From: Magnaporthiopsis rhizophila
Lineage: Eukaryota > Ascomycota > Sordariomycetes > Magnaporthales > Magnaporthaceae
Assembly (NCBI GenBank): GCA_003049465.1
Contig: PYSS01000012.1
Coordinates: 372,001-436,000, forward strand
DNA length: 64,000 bases
Direction of reading: 5' to 3'
Within the stretch, counting starts at the first letter, position 1, and each line of letters starts with the position of its first letter. Positions 46,732 to 59,200 of this stretch are shown one piece after another. Both the position numbers and the translations under genes were made by a program. The notes under the pieces are model-generated. The model saw only the letters and a list, made by a program, of their open reading frames with translations, was not told the origin of the DNA and made no database searches.

Positions 46732-49700
46732 TTCCAGTTTGGGCTTTCTCTCAGATCACAAGATACACAGAGGGTATGGATTAGAGGTGGTCGTATTGGA
46801 TACAGCGTGTAGCGCGTTGCTGGCTGCAGATGACGCGCAAAAAGCCATTGGAACCCCCACTCATTCCGTTGTGGGGCATCGAACCCGCCGGGTTCGGGTC
46901 CAGCCGCCCGCCGAAACGTTGTCCGTCTCCGGCTCCGTCCGGCCTAATCTGGGCTTCCCAGAGATCCCTCTAGGTTTAACGGGCGGATGATCGTGATACC
47001 TGGACTCATATCGACTACGTGTAGTCACTAGGTCTTGCTGCGCCCGCGATGCCACGGCCACCACCACCACCACCACCACCACCACCACCAGGCATTTCTC
47101 AAAGCCCAGTCTGACGCCCGGCGGCATCAACTAGCAGGCAGGCCATGACACTACAATTCGTCACCTGTCAACCGACACAGCCGCAGCAACCATGCTCCTG
47201 TGCCGTTACCACCCTTACAAACCGGGCAATTTGGACAGCGGCGGCTTCCTCCTTTCTCCACGAGGCCGAGCAGATCATTAACATAGGTAAGCACGCCCGT
47301 CGAACGGGTGGTCAAACCGATACCTACAGTACCATGCAGCTTTCTTGAGCTTGTGTTTACATGGTGCGTACGAGACTGATGACGGGGGCTAAACGTATCC
47401 ACAGGTACCGTCACGCTGATGAGAACTATGGAATCGGGAATACAACCTAATAATGCGACTGAATCAGATAGAGTGATGGGGCGAAATAAAATTCAAATAA
47501 ATCGAAACTATAATCATCTCGCCCTGGGCTTGGGCACGGGCGTGCTCAACTAGAGCCGGGCGGCTTGTGCACATTACAAGGGGGAAAGAAAACAGGTGTG
47601 AAATCAGCCTGTCACCCGTCATCACTTTGACAATAGCCTGAAAGGGCGACGACATGGCGTGCCCGGGCGAGCGAGTCTATCGTGCACGCGGAGATTTCCT
47701 AGGAGCAGTAGGAGCCGGATCCGATGATAATGGCACGCATAATGCCGCCCGACCACCGAGCCACGGGCAGCCTCGCTCTGGTTTGTTTTGAGCCCGTCCG
47801 TTGAACTCGGCCAGACTTGCCTCTTTCCTCTGAGAGAAAGAAGAGGGATGTTCATGGGTCCACCACTGAATCAGCCAATAAAACTTCATTTCTAGGGACT
47901 TAGACCTGTTAACAATGCAGATGCACGGTGTCTCTGCTCCATGACTGTGGGGAGACCGACCCCCTGGCTGCCCAGCCAGGCAGGGCGCCCGCCAGCAATT
48001 TCAAAAATGTTTGTTTATATTGGTGCACAGAGCGTTGTGTTCAATTCCCCCCTCCTTCATACGTAGTTTATTCGCAAGTTGCCCATGGGGATGCATGGCA
48101 GGCCCCGATGCTTTCCCCCACCGCCCGTTCCGGGCGGCGATGGCGTGTTGAAAGACATGCGTGGTTGACTGGGGCTTAGACGTGCCTTTGCAGCTGCGGC
48201 CCGCCTATGGGAGCGGTGAATCTTGGTCGAAGTCGAGCCAAGTCTCTCTCGGCATCGTAGTGATGCCGACGACGGTAGCCATGTACCACCGCCATCTAGA
48301 CCTTGGGCTTTGCTGGCCGCGTCAGGAGATGGGGCTTGGTATGGCATATGATTCCTTCTTAGTGACAGGTAACCAAAAACTCTACTGCAGGAAGCGTCGT
48401 CTGTCAGTTTGGCGGCAACCATTGGCTGCACGGCCTGGTCGAGCTCTGGACGTTTGTCCGCTCCGTTTTCCGTGACACCTTCGATTCTTCTGTCAGCCGT
48501 CGCCGCTCGCGTAAGAACTGGGTTCCGCTAGTGGCTGCCAAGTCAATGTCTGGGCGCTGTTCTGTGCGCACAAAATATTCCTTCGTTTCTTCCTTCGCCT
48601 CTAACCCCTTCTTTCTCTGTATCTCCCGCGGGTGCCGACTAGAAAAACTACCTAGGTCCCTGGGTCAGAACCACTCTGTGAGGGCATTATGGGATTTTCG
48701 AGACTCGGATGGCCCCATGACGGACCCGTTGGTGGGATTGTGAGGAGAGGCAAAGAAAAGCGGGGCCCAACTGGACTGGAACCTCGAAATACCTGGCTCG
48801 GGCGCCGCGGGTCACGATGGAAAGGAAAAAACATTTGACCTAGAAATGCACCGCCGCGGATAAAAACTGCTGCCGTGGAACTGGACTTAATCCGCCCATC
48901 TCGGTTGTTCCTGGGTCACCTGTGCCTATCCGTGCGTCCCTGGCGCGTTTACAAAGGTCTGCGTGGACTGGAGGCTAATGGATGGGAGCAAAGGACGAGA
49001 GAGAAAATGAAAGAAAGAGAGAAAAAAGAATGGCATGCACCTTTAGCCGGGGGGCGAAACTTGGCAGCAGCGACTCGCATCCGAGACAAAAGACATGAGA
49101 TGGACAGTTCGCCCGGCCCCGCCGGCACATCCCAGCAACGGGCCGGCGCCCTTTGGACACGGTCGCCGTCACACGCCTCTCGGTAGTGCCCAGGTAGCAC
49201 CAATGCTCCGTGATAAGGACACTTAAGCTTGGCTGGATTTGGTGGAGGATCGGAGCGTCCGTGGATGCATACAGGGAGAGAGACAAGGGCTAATTGATCG
49301 TGGAACAAGAAAGCGCGGGAGCGAAGCCCAGCCCCGGACCGCCATGTAAGGTAGCCCTGGTGTCCCTGTGGCGTTTGCCCCGGAATGGGATGGACTAACT
49401 CGTAAAGGAGAATGAGGCATCGACCTCCAATTCCAGCAGGGTTCTGGACTTCGGAGGCTCCTAGCGGATGGAGCCTCGGACCAAACTTCGTCCATTGAAG
49501 GGACGCGAGCAGCCGACGCACGGACATGTTTGGAGGCACTGATGACGACGGATGAATCAGTTTCTGGAACAAACTCCTGGCGCCCGATCCGCACTGGCCT
49601 TTTCCACCAAACCCCGACTGAAGCACGTCTTGTGCAACGAGACAAACAAGCCGACGCCTAACAACGGACGAACAAGCCCTAAGCGATGCTCCCGCGATCT

Positions 49701-51747
49701 GTCAACAAACAAGCCTCGGTCAACAAGCCACATCCTCGTACGGCATGAAGAGGAACTTACCGGGCCTAAAAGGCTAGACTGGGAGTGAAAATGAGGGGAA
49801 GGAAAAAGGCTGCTTGGACCTGCATGCAGCCAGTTCCGAATAGAGTAAATGGCCTGCGAGAAGGTAAGCTGGGCTGAAATCAAATCAAACCTGTCTGTGC
49901 AACGACAACGACAACAAATAACATAAACAGATCAGCATCACGAAGGAGCCAAGCGTGGCTTCGCCCCTGCCGCGTGTGTGTGCTGGCACCCAGCCCAGAC
50001 CGCGACCTCTCGCACCAGGTTTCTTGCAACCAACAACAAATCAGCCGGGGCGGGACCGGCTTTAGCGGCCGCGACGCGATTCCCAATTTCACCCTCGGGG
50101 GCGCTTCAGATTCGCTGTTTTTTTTTTTTTTTTTTTTCTGCTGACTGGCGCATAAAAAAGCTGACAGCACCTGATGGTAGATATTTGGAACAAGCGTCTC
50201 CATCCGTCTCCATCATGGATGGTATTCTGGTTTGGGAAGGCCATCTGCAATTTGTATCATCAGCATGAATGGATGGGGTGGGGGCCGCAGCAAGCTCCAG
50301 CCCCGCTTCCGCTCGTGTCTTTCTCCCGCTCTACCGAGTAAGCCCGGTCAGGCAGTCCTGGCCATCTGCGAGTGACAGATTTGTTTCTTTGGAATCCTTA
50401 CCCAGCCCATTACGAGATGCGGCAGCAGTAGCCGCAGTTCTTCTGTGTCGAGATGACGAATTGACGTCTGCCGGGATCCGGCCGAGTGAATCGGAGTTGC
50501 ATCTGGCGGTGGCCAAGAATCGTGGATGCGACGCCGCCCACCTGGCCTGGGAACGCTTGACAAGTCGTCACGACTCGGTCCGGCCCAACCAAGTGCGAAA
50601 GCCATCTGCTCACTCGACGAGCACGCGGTCGGTGAGGTTCTCGCAATCGGCTAGGCTAAATCTATCTAAACAAAACCAGAGGATTTTCAGCTAGGCCAGA
50701 TGGCGCAGCCACCACAGACCAGTCGTTTTCATGGGGGCCTTTTCGGCATGGACGGCGGAGGAAGGGAGGGGTCGACTGCACGGATGTCTCCTACTGCTTA
50801 TAGGCAGGCAAAGCCAGACAGACAGACGGGCGCGAAGGTTAGAGAATGCATCCCAGCTGTGCCTCCGTCATCCACCCCCTCTTTTTTGGAAGGAGCGCTG
50901 GGACTGGACAACGACTGGGGAGCTGCCACAAATCCACTGTGCTATGCGTACCCTTTCGTGCGCCGCGGCGGGCAACGCAGCGACCCACGCCTGATCTGAT
51001 TCCAAAAAACCACAGGACGTGACATGCTCCGCCTCTCTCTCACCACCCTCTGGCTGGCACACAGTAGCAATTAGGCCCTTGGCCACATCCACTCGCACCT
51101 CCACCTCCGCCAATCCGCGGCGCCCCCAGCAAAGAACGCTTGCGTCGCTTGCTCCCTTTTTTAAACCCAAGAGCCCACCAGCCCAGCCCAGCCAGCCAGC
51201 CTTTCTCCACACCTGCACTCCATCCACCAACCCCGACCCGACCGGCCTTCTCCTCTCTTTTCCACTCTCTTTTGCCCTCAGTCCGTCCGTCCGACTGCCC
51301 ATCGCCAGTCCTTTGCTTTGCACTGCGCCCGGACCGAACCGCGGAAGCATCATTCTGCACGGCGGCTTGCTCAAACCTTCGCCCTGTTTTTCTTTTCGGG
51401 CCATGAGAATTGGATGATCTAGTCGGCAGGCCCATTTTAGTTCCTCTTCTTGTTCTTTTTTTTCTTCTTTTTTCCTCGCTTTTTTTTTTTCCCGCTTTTG
51501 CTTTTGCACCTTCGCCTATCTTTGCTTTATGCGACAGGCCACCCGTGGCTGCGACACCTGGGCCACACCTGATCCTGCGCACGTTCAATCCAGCATCGCC
51601 CTCTGGGGCCGTCGGATTCATCGACGACAACCATCCACCGATGTCTTCCTAAAACGAAACCCATCTCCTCGAGCCTTTCTTCCGTCGTCTTGCGTCGATC
51701 GCTTCGCACCTTTTTTGTTACTTACCAGTTTTGGTAGCCCTGCCACC
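46732..51747. other. 5-kb intergenic region, no supportable gene
   Basis: It contains the promoter of the cyclophilin gene near 46732-47050, a (CCA)11 repeat (47058-47090), a T-run near 50118-50137 and a pyrimidine-rich stretch from about 51000 to 51740 that looks like the leader of the RING gene. ORFs are short, overlapping and lack recognised domains. Confidence 0.55.
47058..47090. repeat. (CCA)11 microsatellite
   Basis: Eleven exact CCA units; on the minus strand they read as poly-Val in a spurious ORF. Confidence 0.95.
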
Positions 51748-53366
51748 ATGGCCCTGATCAATGCGGCCGTCCTCGACGGCGTGCGCATCATTGTCCGACA
51801 GGCCTCCGAGACTCTCTCGTCATCAACACCTTCCGGTCCTGCGCCCACGTCTTCGAGCACCACCACAGCCGCGGCGCCCGCCGACACGAACGTCAACGGG
51901 AGTCCCACTAGCCCGGGTGGCAACAGCCCGCCCAACAATACCAATGGGAACTCGCCGCTGCTCTTCTTCGTTGCCCTCGGCTTCGGAGTCGTGTTTACGA
52001 ACCTCTGGTAAGCCCAGACGATTGAACTTTCGTCACGTCCTGGTGGATGGCATCCCCATGGCCGCCTGCATGGACATGTTGACTCGGAGCCGCTCGGGAA
52101 AAGCAGCCCGACCAGGCTGCCAAATGTGTAGAGCCGCAGAGTCTAATTGTTGTGCAACCGAACAGGATCATAGTGGGCGTCAAGTACTGCTTCCGCTACA
52201 ATGCCAGAAATCGCGCAATGCGGGTAAACGAAGATGGCGAGCCCATCACGCTCGAGAACATGCCTAGGCCGCGCCGTCGTCGTGAGAAGAAGCTCATGAC
52301 AATGGACGAGGTCAACGAGAAGTTCCCCATGCAGAAGTACAAGAGCTGGGTGGCATCGCGTGCGCACCAAGGTCTCTCAACACGCGGTGGCGTCGACGTG
52401 CCCCCCAGCCGCGCTGGCAGTGTGAGATCCGTTCAGGGAATCATCCCGGACCTGGCGTCCAAGGAGCGATCCTCCAATGAAGATAGGCCAACGACCAGCG
52501 CCGCCAAGACGAAACCCGAAGTCGATGGCGCTGTGAAACCCGAGACGAGGGAGAACACATCAACGACCACCGCGGCGGACCCGAAAACGGACAACGCGAC
52601 GACCGAGACCGAGACTGCGACCTCAGGCCAGCCCGCACAGTCCGATTCGACAGCCGCTGAGCCAAATGCGGCGAGACCCTCGGAATCTGAAGAGGATGAT
52701 GAGCATATCAACGCTGCTCTTCCGCCAGAGTTCATGACTTCGGGAGATACATGCGCCATCTGCATCGACTCCCTTGATGACGACGAGGACGTGCGCGGCC
52801 TGACGTGCGGCCACGCCTTCCACGCCGTCTGCGTCGATCCGTGGCTGACAAGCAGACGCGCCTGCTGCCCGCTCTGCAAGGCCGACTACTATACACCGAA
52901 GCCGCGCCCAGCCGCCCCCGAGGCCACCAACGGCGCCGACAACTCTACCGGAGTTATCACCGTGGTACTGCCTGAAAACGGGAGGAGATCCGGCAGGCAG
53001 CCCAGGTCGCAGAGCACATGGATGTCCTTCCGAAGCCGAGGTCGCAGCAATGCCAACGGCAACAACGCCCCTGCCCAGCGCCAGAGGCGCCAGAACGCAC
53101 CTCGGGCCAACACAAACTCTGACAGCACCCCTCGCTCCGGAGGCATCCTTGCTCGGTTCCGCCCGGCTGCAGCAACAGGGGCGGCCCAGCAGTCTCCAAC
53201 CGAGACGGCTGCGCCTCCACAGCCCCAAGGACAGACTGGTGGGTTCTTAAGCAACCTCAGGTTGCCATTTGGGCGGGGACAGCAGCAGCAGCAGGGATCA
53301 GGTGCTACTACAACTCCTGCGACGCCCTCGCAACTCGAGGCAGGAACTGCGACGCCGGCTAGGTAG
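51748..53366 (+). CDS. Membrane RING-H2 finger protein (putative E3 ubiquitin ligase)
   Basis: Exons are 51748-52007 and 52166-53366 (486 aa); intron 158 bp, GTAAGC...ACAG, phase 2. One transmembrane segment is formed across the splice (about residues 68-92: LLFFVALGFGVVFTNLW then IIVGV). A basic cluster PRPRRRREKK follows, then an acidic/Thr-rich linker, then a complete RING-H2 at about 281-323: CAIC, CGHAFHAVC and CPLC. The C-terminal third is Arg/Asn/Gln-rich and disordered. This layout fits fungal membrane-anchored E3 ligases of the Tul1/Dsc2-unrelated single-pass type; substrate and compartment are unknown. The ATG at 51748 has a GCCACCATGG context. An in-frame ATG at 51529 would add 73 residues without a stop, but that stretch looks like leader sequence. 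Confidence 0.85.
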
Positions 53367-54183
53367 AACGGGGCTGGCGGGTTGGCTGGACTATTATAAC
53401 TACTGAGCATCTTTATTTTGGTTCAATCGAAATCCTTCACCGCAACCGGCTCAACTACTGCCTAATACCGCGAGAAACCGTCACTGGGAAAACTGGAGAG
53501 CATGTTCGCTCATACGTGGCCGGATATGGTTCTATCAGCCTCACTGGATTTGACGATACACGAAAAGCACGTTGATACCGGACGAGTGCGTTATATCGTA
53601 CCCCCTCAGAATCCCCCATCTTCCCCCGATCCACGCATCAGTGTTTCTAGCATCGGGGATAATTTGAGGACTTGTTGCTCGCAATACCTCTACCTACATG
53701 GATGCCAACGAACCATCAACCTCTCAAGCGGTTTTCGTCCATCCGCCTCCAAGGTTACTTTTAAGGTTTTCGTGCCCTCGAGTCAAGCCCGGGAACCTCC
53801 CCGCGGCGCCTACACCGCACCCATCATATAGTTGGCGGGTCTTCTTCCTATCATCTCACGCGTGCTTGATTTACCAAGATGTCTAACAGAGAGACGGAGA
53901 CAGAGAGAGAGAGAGAGAGAAGGAAGCATAGTTTTGTACATCTATTTCCTGTTTATTCCATTGTCTTGTCTTCTATCTCTTGAGCTTATATCTCGTGTGT
54001 TCTTCTGCGTGTTTTTGTTTATATCGTGTTTTTTTGCGGGTCGGAGGGGAGAGTGAGGACGCATGGAGTTCAGGAAGCGAAGAAAGTCGATGTTTTTTTT
54101 GTTTGGTGATACTAATTCGACAACCATCGATCCCATTAAATGCACGATACGGATATTCTTGTCTATGGAAACAACATGTATGC

Positions 54184-54251
<68 letters not shown>

Positions 54252-54294
54252 CAATGTAAAAGCAAAAAAACAAACCGGCCGGAAGCAACCCATC
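53367..54294. other. Convergent intergenic region with A-tracts
   Basis: Shared 3' DNA of the RING gene (+) and the GPALPP gene (-). It includes a short AG repeat near 53897-53920 and two long A-runs at 54184-54248. No gene is seen. Confidence 0.6.
54184..54248. repeat. Two poly-A runs separated by GGCC
   Basis: 28 A (54184-54211), GGCC, then 33 A (54216-54248). A second GGCC follows at 54249-54252. Confidence 0.95.
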
Positions 54295-55614
54295 TCACAA
54301 GTATTTCCCCTTTTGGAACCGCCCGCCAAAGTCGGCCGCCTGCTTCATCAGGTCCCGGCGCTGCGCGTGCGTGATGCGCCCGCCGACGGCCATGTCCTTC
54401 TCGCGGTCGAAGGCGCGCTTGCTCGGGTCGTCGTCCTCTTCCTTTTTCGCGCCCCCCGGTTTCTTCCCCTCCCTGAGGGCGGCCTGGTGCTCCTCGTACA
54501 TGCTCTTGCCGCGCGTCTGCTCCGTGTAGAGACGGATTGCTGTCTCGCGGGCTTCCTCGTCCTCACCCTGCTGGTGCTGGTGATGCCTCCTCCCGCTCCC
54601 GCTCCCGCCAGGGTTGTCGGCAAAGTCGGCTGCGGCGCGCGATAGCACGCGCTCGGCGCGCTGCAGCGCCGTCTCGGTCCACATGCTGCCCAGGCCCGAG
54701 CTCGGGTGCACCGAAGAGTTTGCGGCGGCACGGCCGGTCGCGAAGCCGCGAGCCCTGATTTTGGTCGGGTCGGCGGCGTCGCCGGGCCCTGCCGTCGGCG
54801 GGGGCGGCACCACCATCCACTCGTCGCGCTTTGATTTTTTGGCGTTGGCGGCGGCGGCCTCCTGCTCCGCGAACGCCGCGTCGTGCTCCTCCCGGATGAA
54901 CCGCACGGCGGCGACGCTGGCGGCGATGCCCGCGGCCAGTATGTGTCTCTCACTTACTTGATGCCGCTCCTGGTTGCGCCGGGCTGCTTTGCTGTCGGCT
55001 GGGGCGGGGCCGTAGTCATCGTCGTCGTCATCATCGTCTTCTGAGCCCGAGCCGTCCTGCTCTTCCTCTCGACGGGGACCGTAGCCGTCGTCCGAGTCGG
55101 AAGCTGGCTCTTCTGATGGCCGCTCCGACAGGCCCGCCGGCGGTGGCGCCGGCCCCATCACTGGTCTTGATGCGACGGCGGGTGCTGGTGGTGGTGGTCG
55201 GGCTGGCTGCGCTGCGGGGCCTGTGCTGTCATCGTCGTCGGAGTCATCGTCGCCGTCCAGCTCGATCTCGTCGTCGTTGGTTGATGCCTGAGGTGGCGGC
55301 ATGCTGGGACCTATCGCGGCCCTCGGCGCCGGTGCCGGCGAGGGGCGACGTGGGCCGGGCGCCGGCGCATTTGGGCGCGTAGCTGTCGCAGGAGGAGCGG
55401 CCGTTTTTGGCGGTGGCGCGGCGGGTCCGGTGTCGTTATCGTCGGAATCGTCGTCCCCCCAGTCGAGAGCAATCTCGTCGTCGTTTGTGGCGCCAACACG
55501 ACGGGCGGTCTTGGGAGGGGGTGGTTGAGGACCAGTCGCGTCGGCGTCGGTCTCATGGTCGTCGCGCTTCCGCTTCGAGAGGTGGGGCGGCAGCTGGGGC
55601 CCTGTTGACGACAT
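54295..55614 (-). CDS. GPALPP/DUF3752-domain protein
   Basis: Read as a single exon of 439 aa. The N-terminus has SKRKRDD and repeated acidic motifs NDDEIALDWGDDDSDD and NDDEIELDGDDDSDD alternating with GPAAPPP-type runs, the low-complexity GPALPP repeats of this family. The C-terminal DUF3752 region follows: KRDEWMVVPPP, SMWTETALQRAERVL, EQTRGKSMYEEHQAAL and RAFDREKDMAVGGRI. The biochemical role of the family is not established; a nuclear RNA-processing link is only suggested. A perfect GTAAGT donor lies at 54957 and an AG at 54890-54889; removing that 69-nt segment would keep the frame and drop 23 residues, so a short intron is possible. It is divergent from VPS8 across 527 bp. Confidence 0.85.
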   Translation of the reverse strand: MSSTGPQLPPHLSKRKRDDHETDADATGPQPPPPKTARRVGATNDDEIALDWGDDDSDDNDTGPAAPPPKTAAPPATATRPNAPAPGPRRPSPAPAPRAAIGPSMPPPQASTNDDEIELDGDDDSDDDDSTGPAAQPARPPPPAPAVASRPVMGPAPPPAGLSERPSEEPASDSDDGYGPRREEEQDGSGSEDDDDDDDDYGPAPADSKAARRNQERHQVSERHILAAGIAASVAAVRFIREEHDAAFAEQEAAAANAKKSKRDEWMVVPPPPTAGPGDAADPTKIRARGFATGRAAANSSVHPSSGLGSMWTETALQRAERVLSRAAADFADNPGGSGSGRRHHQHQQGEDEEARETAIRLYTEQTRGKSMYEEHQAALREGKKPGGAKKEEDDDPSKRAFDREKDMAVGGRITHAQRRDLMKQAADFGGRFQKGKYL

Positions 55615-56141
55615 ACTGTGTAGCTGTAGAGGAACCGTTTCTGCCGCGAGCAATTGTGAGCGAGATGATGCAGTGGTGGCCTGGGTATCGTGATGGATGG
55701 ACAAACACAGTTCGCAGTTGTCACTTCCAATTGAATTGACGGGTATCATGAGTCCCAGTTCTTTGGGTCGCGCGTCAGTGTGGCGTGGAGGAGTTGCTGT
55801 ACATGGGTGGGTCCCCTGCGTAATGGTTGATGGTTGGGATTGGCCGCAAACCCACATCCAGCCCAGCGCGTGCGGCTTAGCTGGAGGTTGCTTCCTCGGC
55901 CTTGGTCTGAGTGCGCGATACCAACCAACCAGGCACCCCTCGCGAGCCAAGCCCAGACAGACACCACGGATCGAGCGGCGACCTCACACCAACCGCTGAT
56001 AATTTCATCCCCAGTCCAGCCCCGCGAGACTGCCGGTGTCTCCCACCATGCGCGCGCCCGCAGCGCAGCGATAAGCTCTGGTCCTGCTCTTTTGCCCGCG
56101 GCTAGCTGAGGCAGCCGCCGCGACATGGAACCAGCTCCGCA
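55615..56141. promoter_or_regulatory. Divergent promoter region, GPALPP gene and VPS8
   Basis: 527 bp between two start codons that face away from each other. No TATA box stands out. An upstream ATG at 56125 overlaps the VPS8 start out of frame. Confidence 0.5.
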
Positions 56142-56211
56142 ATGGCAGACCAGTCCGAGCCCGAACGAAGCCCTGCCGCCGATGGCAACTCCAGCGACGA
56201 GCAGACGGTGA
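56125..56211 (+). other. Possible uORF overlapping the VPS8 start
   Basis: The ATG at 56125 opens a 28-codon frame ending at TGA 56209-56211, in a different frame from the VPS8 ATG at 56142. It matters only if transcription starts upstream of 56125; it could then lower VPS8 translation. Confidence 0.4.
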
Positions 56212-59200
56212 AGGGGGCCGGCGAGGGCGGCCACCTTGCCGAGCTTCTCGCCGAGGAGAGGGAGCAGGCCAGGCACGAGCTGCCCCCTACCCCCTTGGGC
56301 AATGGCGCCGCCGCTCATCGATATCACGCATTGCTCGAGGCCCAGCATGATGCCCCGTCTGAAGATGGGTCGGCCGAGGGCCTGCCCAGAAGAGTTGGCA
56401 GTCCTGTCGACTCCCTCCTCTCGGTCCCCGGCGCCTCTCCATCCGTCCAGGTATGTCGGCACGCGGCTTCCCGCAGGTTTCCGCGGCCTCACTGACCAGC
56501 CGCGCCTGCTCGGGCCGGACACAGGGATCCGTCCTATCATCGCCTACTAGCAGCGTCCTCCGCTCCGCCGCATCCAGGCCGGCGCTCGGCAGCCCAAGCC
56601 CTTCCTTCAGGCCCTTTGACCGTCGGTTCCAGTCCCGAATCGCCTCCCCGAGTGGCCTCACCCCACGTCCTGTGTCGCCCGGCTTCCTCTCGCCCCACAG
56701 TCGCAACCCCTCCATGAGCAGCCAGTTCATGCTGGACCAGACCGAGACCGAGGCCTCGTCGCCACCTTGGGAGGTCGTGCGCTGGACCAAACTTAGGAAG
56801 CTGACCGGGCAGGCCTTTTCCGAGGCTGGCAAGAGGAACTTTGGCGTGCCGACCTGCATCGCCGTGTCGGCGTCTATCGTCCTGGGCACGTCCAAGGGCA
56901 TAATATTAATGTTTGATTACAACCAGAACCTCAAGATGATCATTGGTCCCGGCACCAAAGCCGTCGAGTCTGGTGCCATCACCTCCATCGCCGTGTCGGC
57001 GGACCACACCACCATCGGTGGCGGCCACGCGGACGGCACCATCTTCACCTGGGACACGTCCCGGGCGTCCAGGCCCTTTCTCCATATACCACCCCTGACC
57101 CCCGCGCAGCTGCAGAACCGCGCCGCGGACGGGCACGTGCCCAACGTCTCCATAACACACCTCGGCTTTTTGGGCACAAGACATACGGCACTCGTGTCCT
57201 CGGACGACAGGGGCATGGCCTTTGCGCACCTGGCAACCAGGGGCACGGGGCCCCTGGGCCGCACCGTCAAGACTTCCCGGATCCTGGGCCGATACCCGGG
57301 GTCGAAGCCGCCGCCCGGGAAGCCACTCAAGCCCAGCACGGTCCTGGCGTTTGCGCCCCTCCCTCTCGCCAACATCGACCGCGCCACCGACACGATGGGC
57401 TTGACGGCCATGCTGACTCCTTACCTCCTGGTTATCGTCTCCACGACCCCCGTCGCGCAGACCCAGCACAAGTCTCCCCGGCCCAAGGAGGTAGCGCCCC
57501 ACAGCGCCATGAGCGGCTGTCTTGCATGGTTCCCCGCCGTCAAACTCAAGGTGCCCGATCCCAAGACAGGCAGTCAGACGTCCAAGGTTAAGCTGGTGTA
57601 CTGCTGGTCCAATGTCCTGACCGTCTTGGACGTGGACGAAATTCCCTCCGAAACCAAGGATAAGCCTCCCAGCCTCAGCTTTAGGGCACGGAGCAGATGG
57701 AAGTGTGGAGAGGCCATCGTCGCCGTCCAGTGGCTCAGCCGGTCCGTCCTTACCGTCTTGACTATCACGCAGCGCCTCATAGTGCTCGAAGACCAGACGA
57801 TGCGCATGACGGACGCTTTCGACCTGCTCAACAAGCACATCTATCACGCGGACTTGTTTTCGAAGCAGCTATACTCGCTCGTCGAACAGCACGACGAGGA
57901 GGACACAACCATGCATGGTGTCGTTGCCGACTGCTTCTCGATGAGCTTCAAGGCATACAAGGGGCGCATCTTCCTCCTGGGGTTCAACGACGTGTCCATT
58001 GGTGCCCTGTCTAACTGGGCGGACCGGCTCATCGCACTGATGGAACATGGTGACTACATCGCCGCCATCCAGCTTGCCACATCGTACTACACTGGCGACT
58101 CCGACAAGCTCACGATAGGCCTGCCGGACGACGCAAAATTGCGGCACGACATGGTCCAGGAGAAGCTCATGGAGATTATCTCGGCGTCTCTAAAGTACGC
58201 ATTTGGCCAACGCAAGAAGAACGCAGCTGCGGCCAGCAACCACCACCTTCGCGAGCTCGCCAAGACATGTTTTGTCGCCTGTCAGAGCGTCGGGGACACC
58301 GATTTCCTGTTTGACGACATGTATGAGTGGTACCAAGACGCCGATGTCGCAGGCATATTTCTCGAAACGCTGGAGCCCTGTATCCTGGACAAGTCCATCC
58401 TATCCGTCCCGCCTGCGGTCGTCAAGGCTATGGTGATACATTTTGTGAGCCAGGGGCTTGAGAGCCGACTCGAAGAGGTGCTCTGCCATATGGACACGAC
58501 CACGCTGGACTTGGACCAGGTCACTCAGCTGTGCAAGCAGCACAACCTATACGACGCCCTGATATATGTCTGGAACCAGGCCATGTTTGACTTCATCACT
58601 CCGCTCACTGATCTTCTGGCACTTCTCCTTCCATTGATGAATAATGGAGAGTATGCACCGTCGGGCAAGCCCATGGAGGAAGTTTATGAGGTGAACGCGC
58701 TCAAGATCTTTCCCTACCTTTCATACGCCCTCACGGGGCGTGTCTATCCAACTGAGGATCCGATGCCAGATCCGGTCGCCGAGCAGGCCAAGGCAGAAAT
58801 ATACTGGTTTCTCTTTTCTGGAAAGAGCATCACCTGGCCAAAAGGGAGCACGCACCGTTTTATAACGAGACCAGACCTACCACAGGAGCCGCCCTTTCCC
58901 TACCTGCGCCTGATCCTCAAATACAACGCGCCCGATTTTCTTAGCTGCCTGAACGAGGCTTTCGAGGACTCCTTTCTGAACGACTCGCCAGACAAGACGC
59001 TGAACGGAAATGACGGCAAGAACCTGCCGGAAGAGCAGGTTTTCGGATCCACAGTCGACCGGCAATACATTGTCTCGATCCTCACCGAGATCATGAACCC
59101 CGCCGATTTCTCTTCCGAAGACACGATATATCTCGACATGTTCATCTCCCGCAACCTGCCCAAATATCCGCAGTACCTCTTGCTTCCTGGCTCGACGCTC

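Noticed and set aside
46860..46920. Inverted ...CGAACCCGCCGGGTTCG... that mimics a T-loop
   Set aside because: It is a short palindrome; no other tRNA arms are present nearby.
51529..51747. In-frame N-terminal extension of the RING gene
   Set aside because: The stretch looks like a pyrimidine-rich leader; the ATG at 51748 has a stronger initiation context. Not fully excluded.
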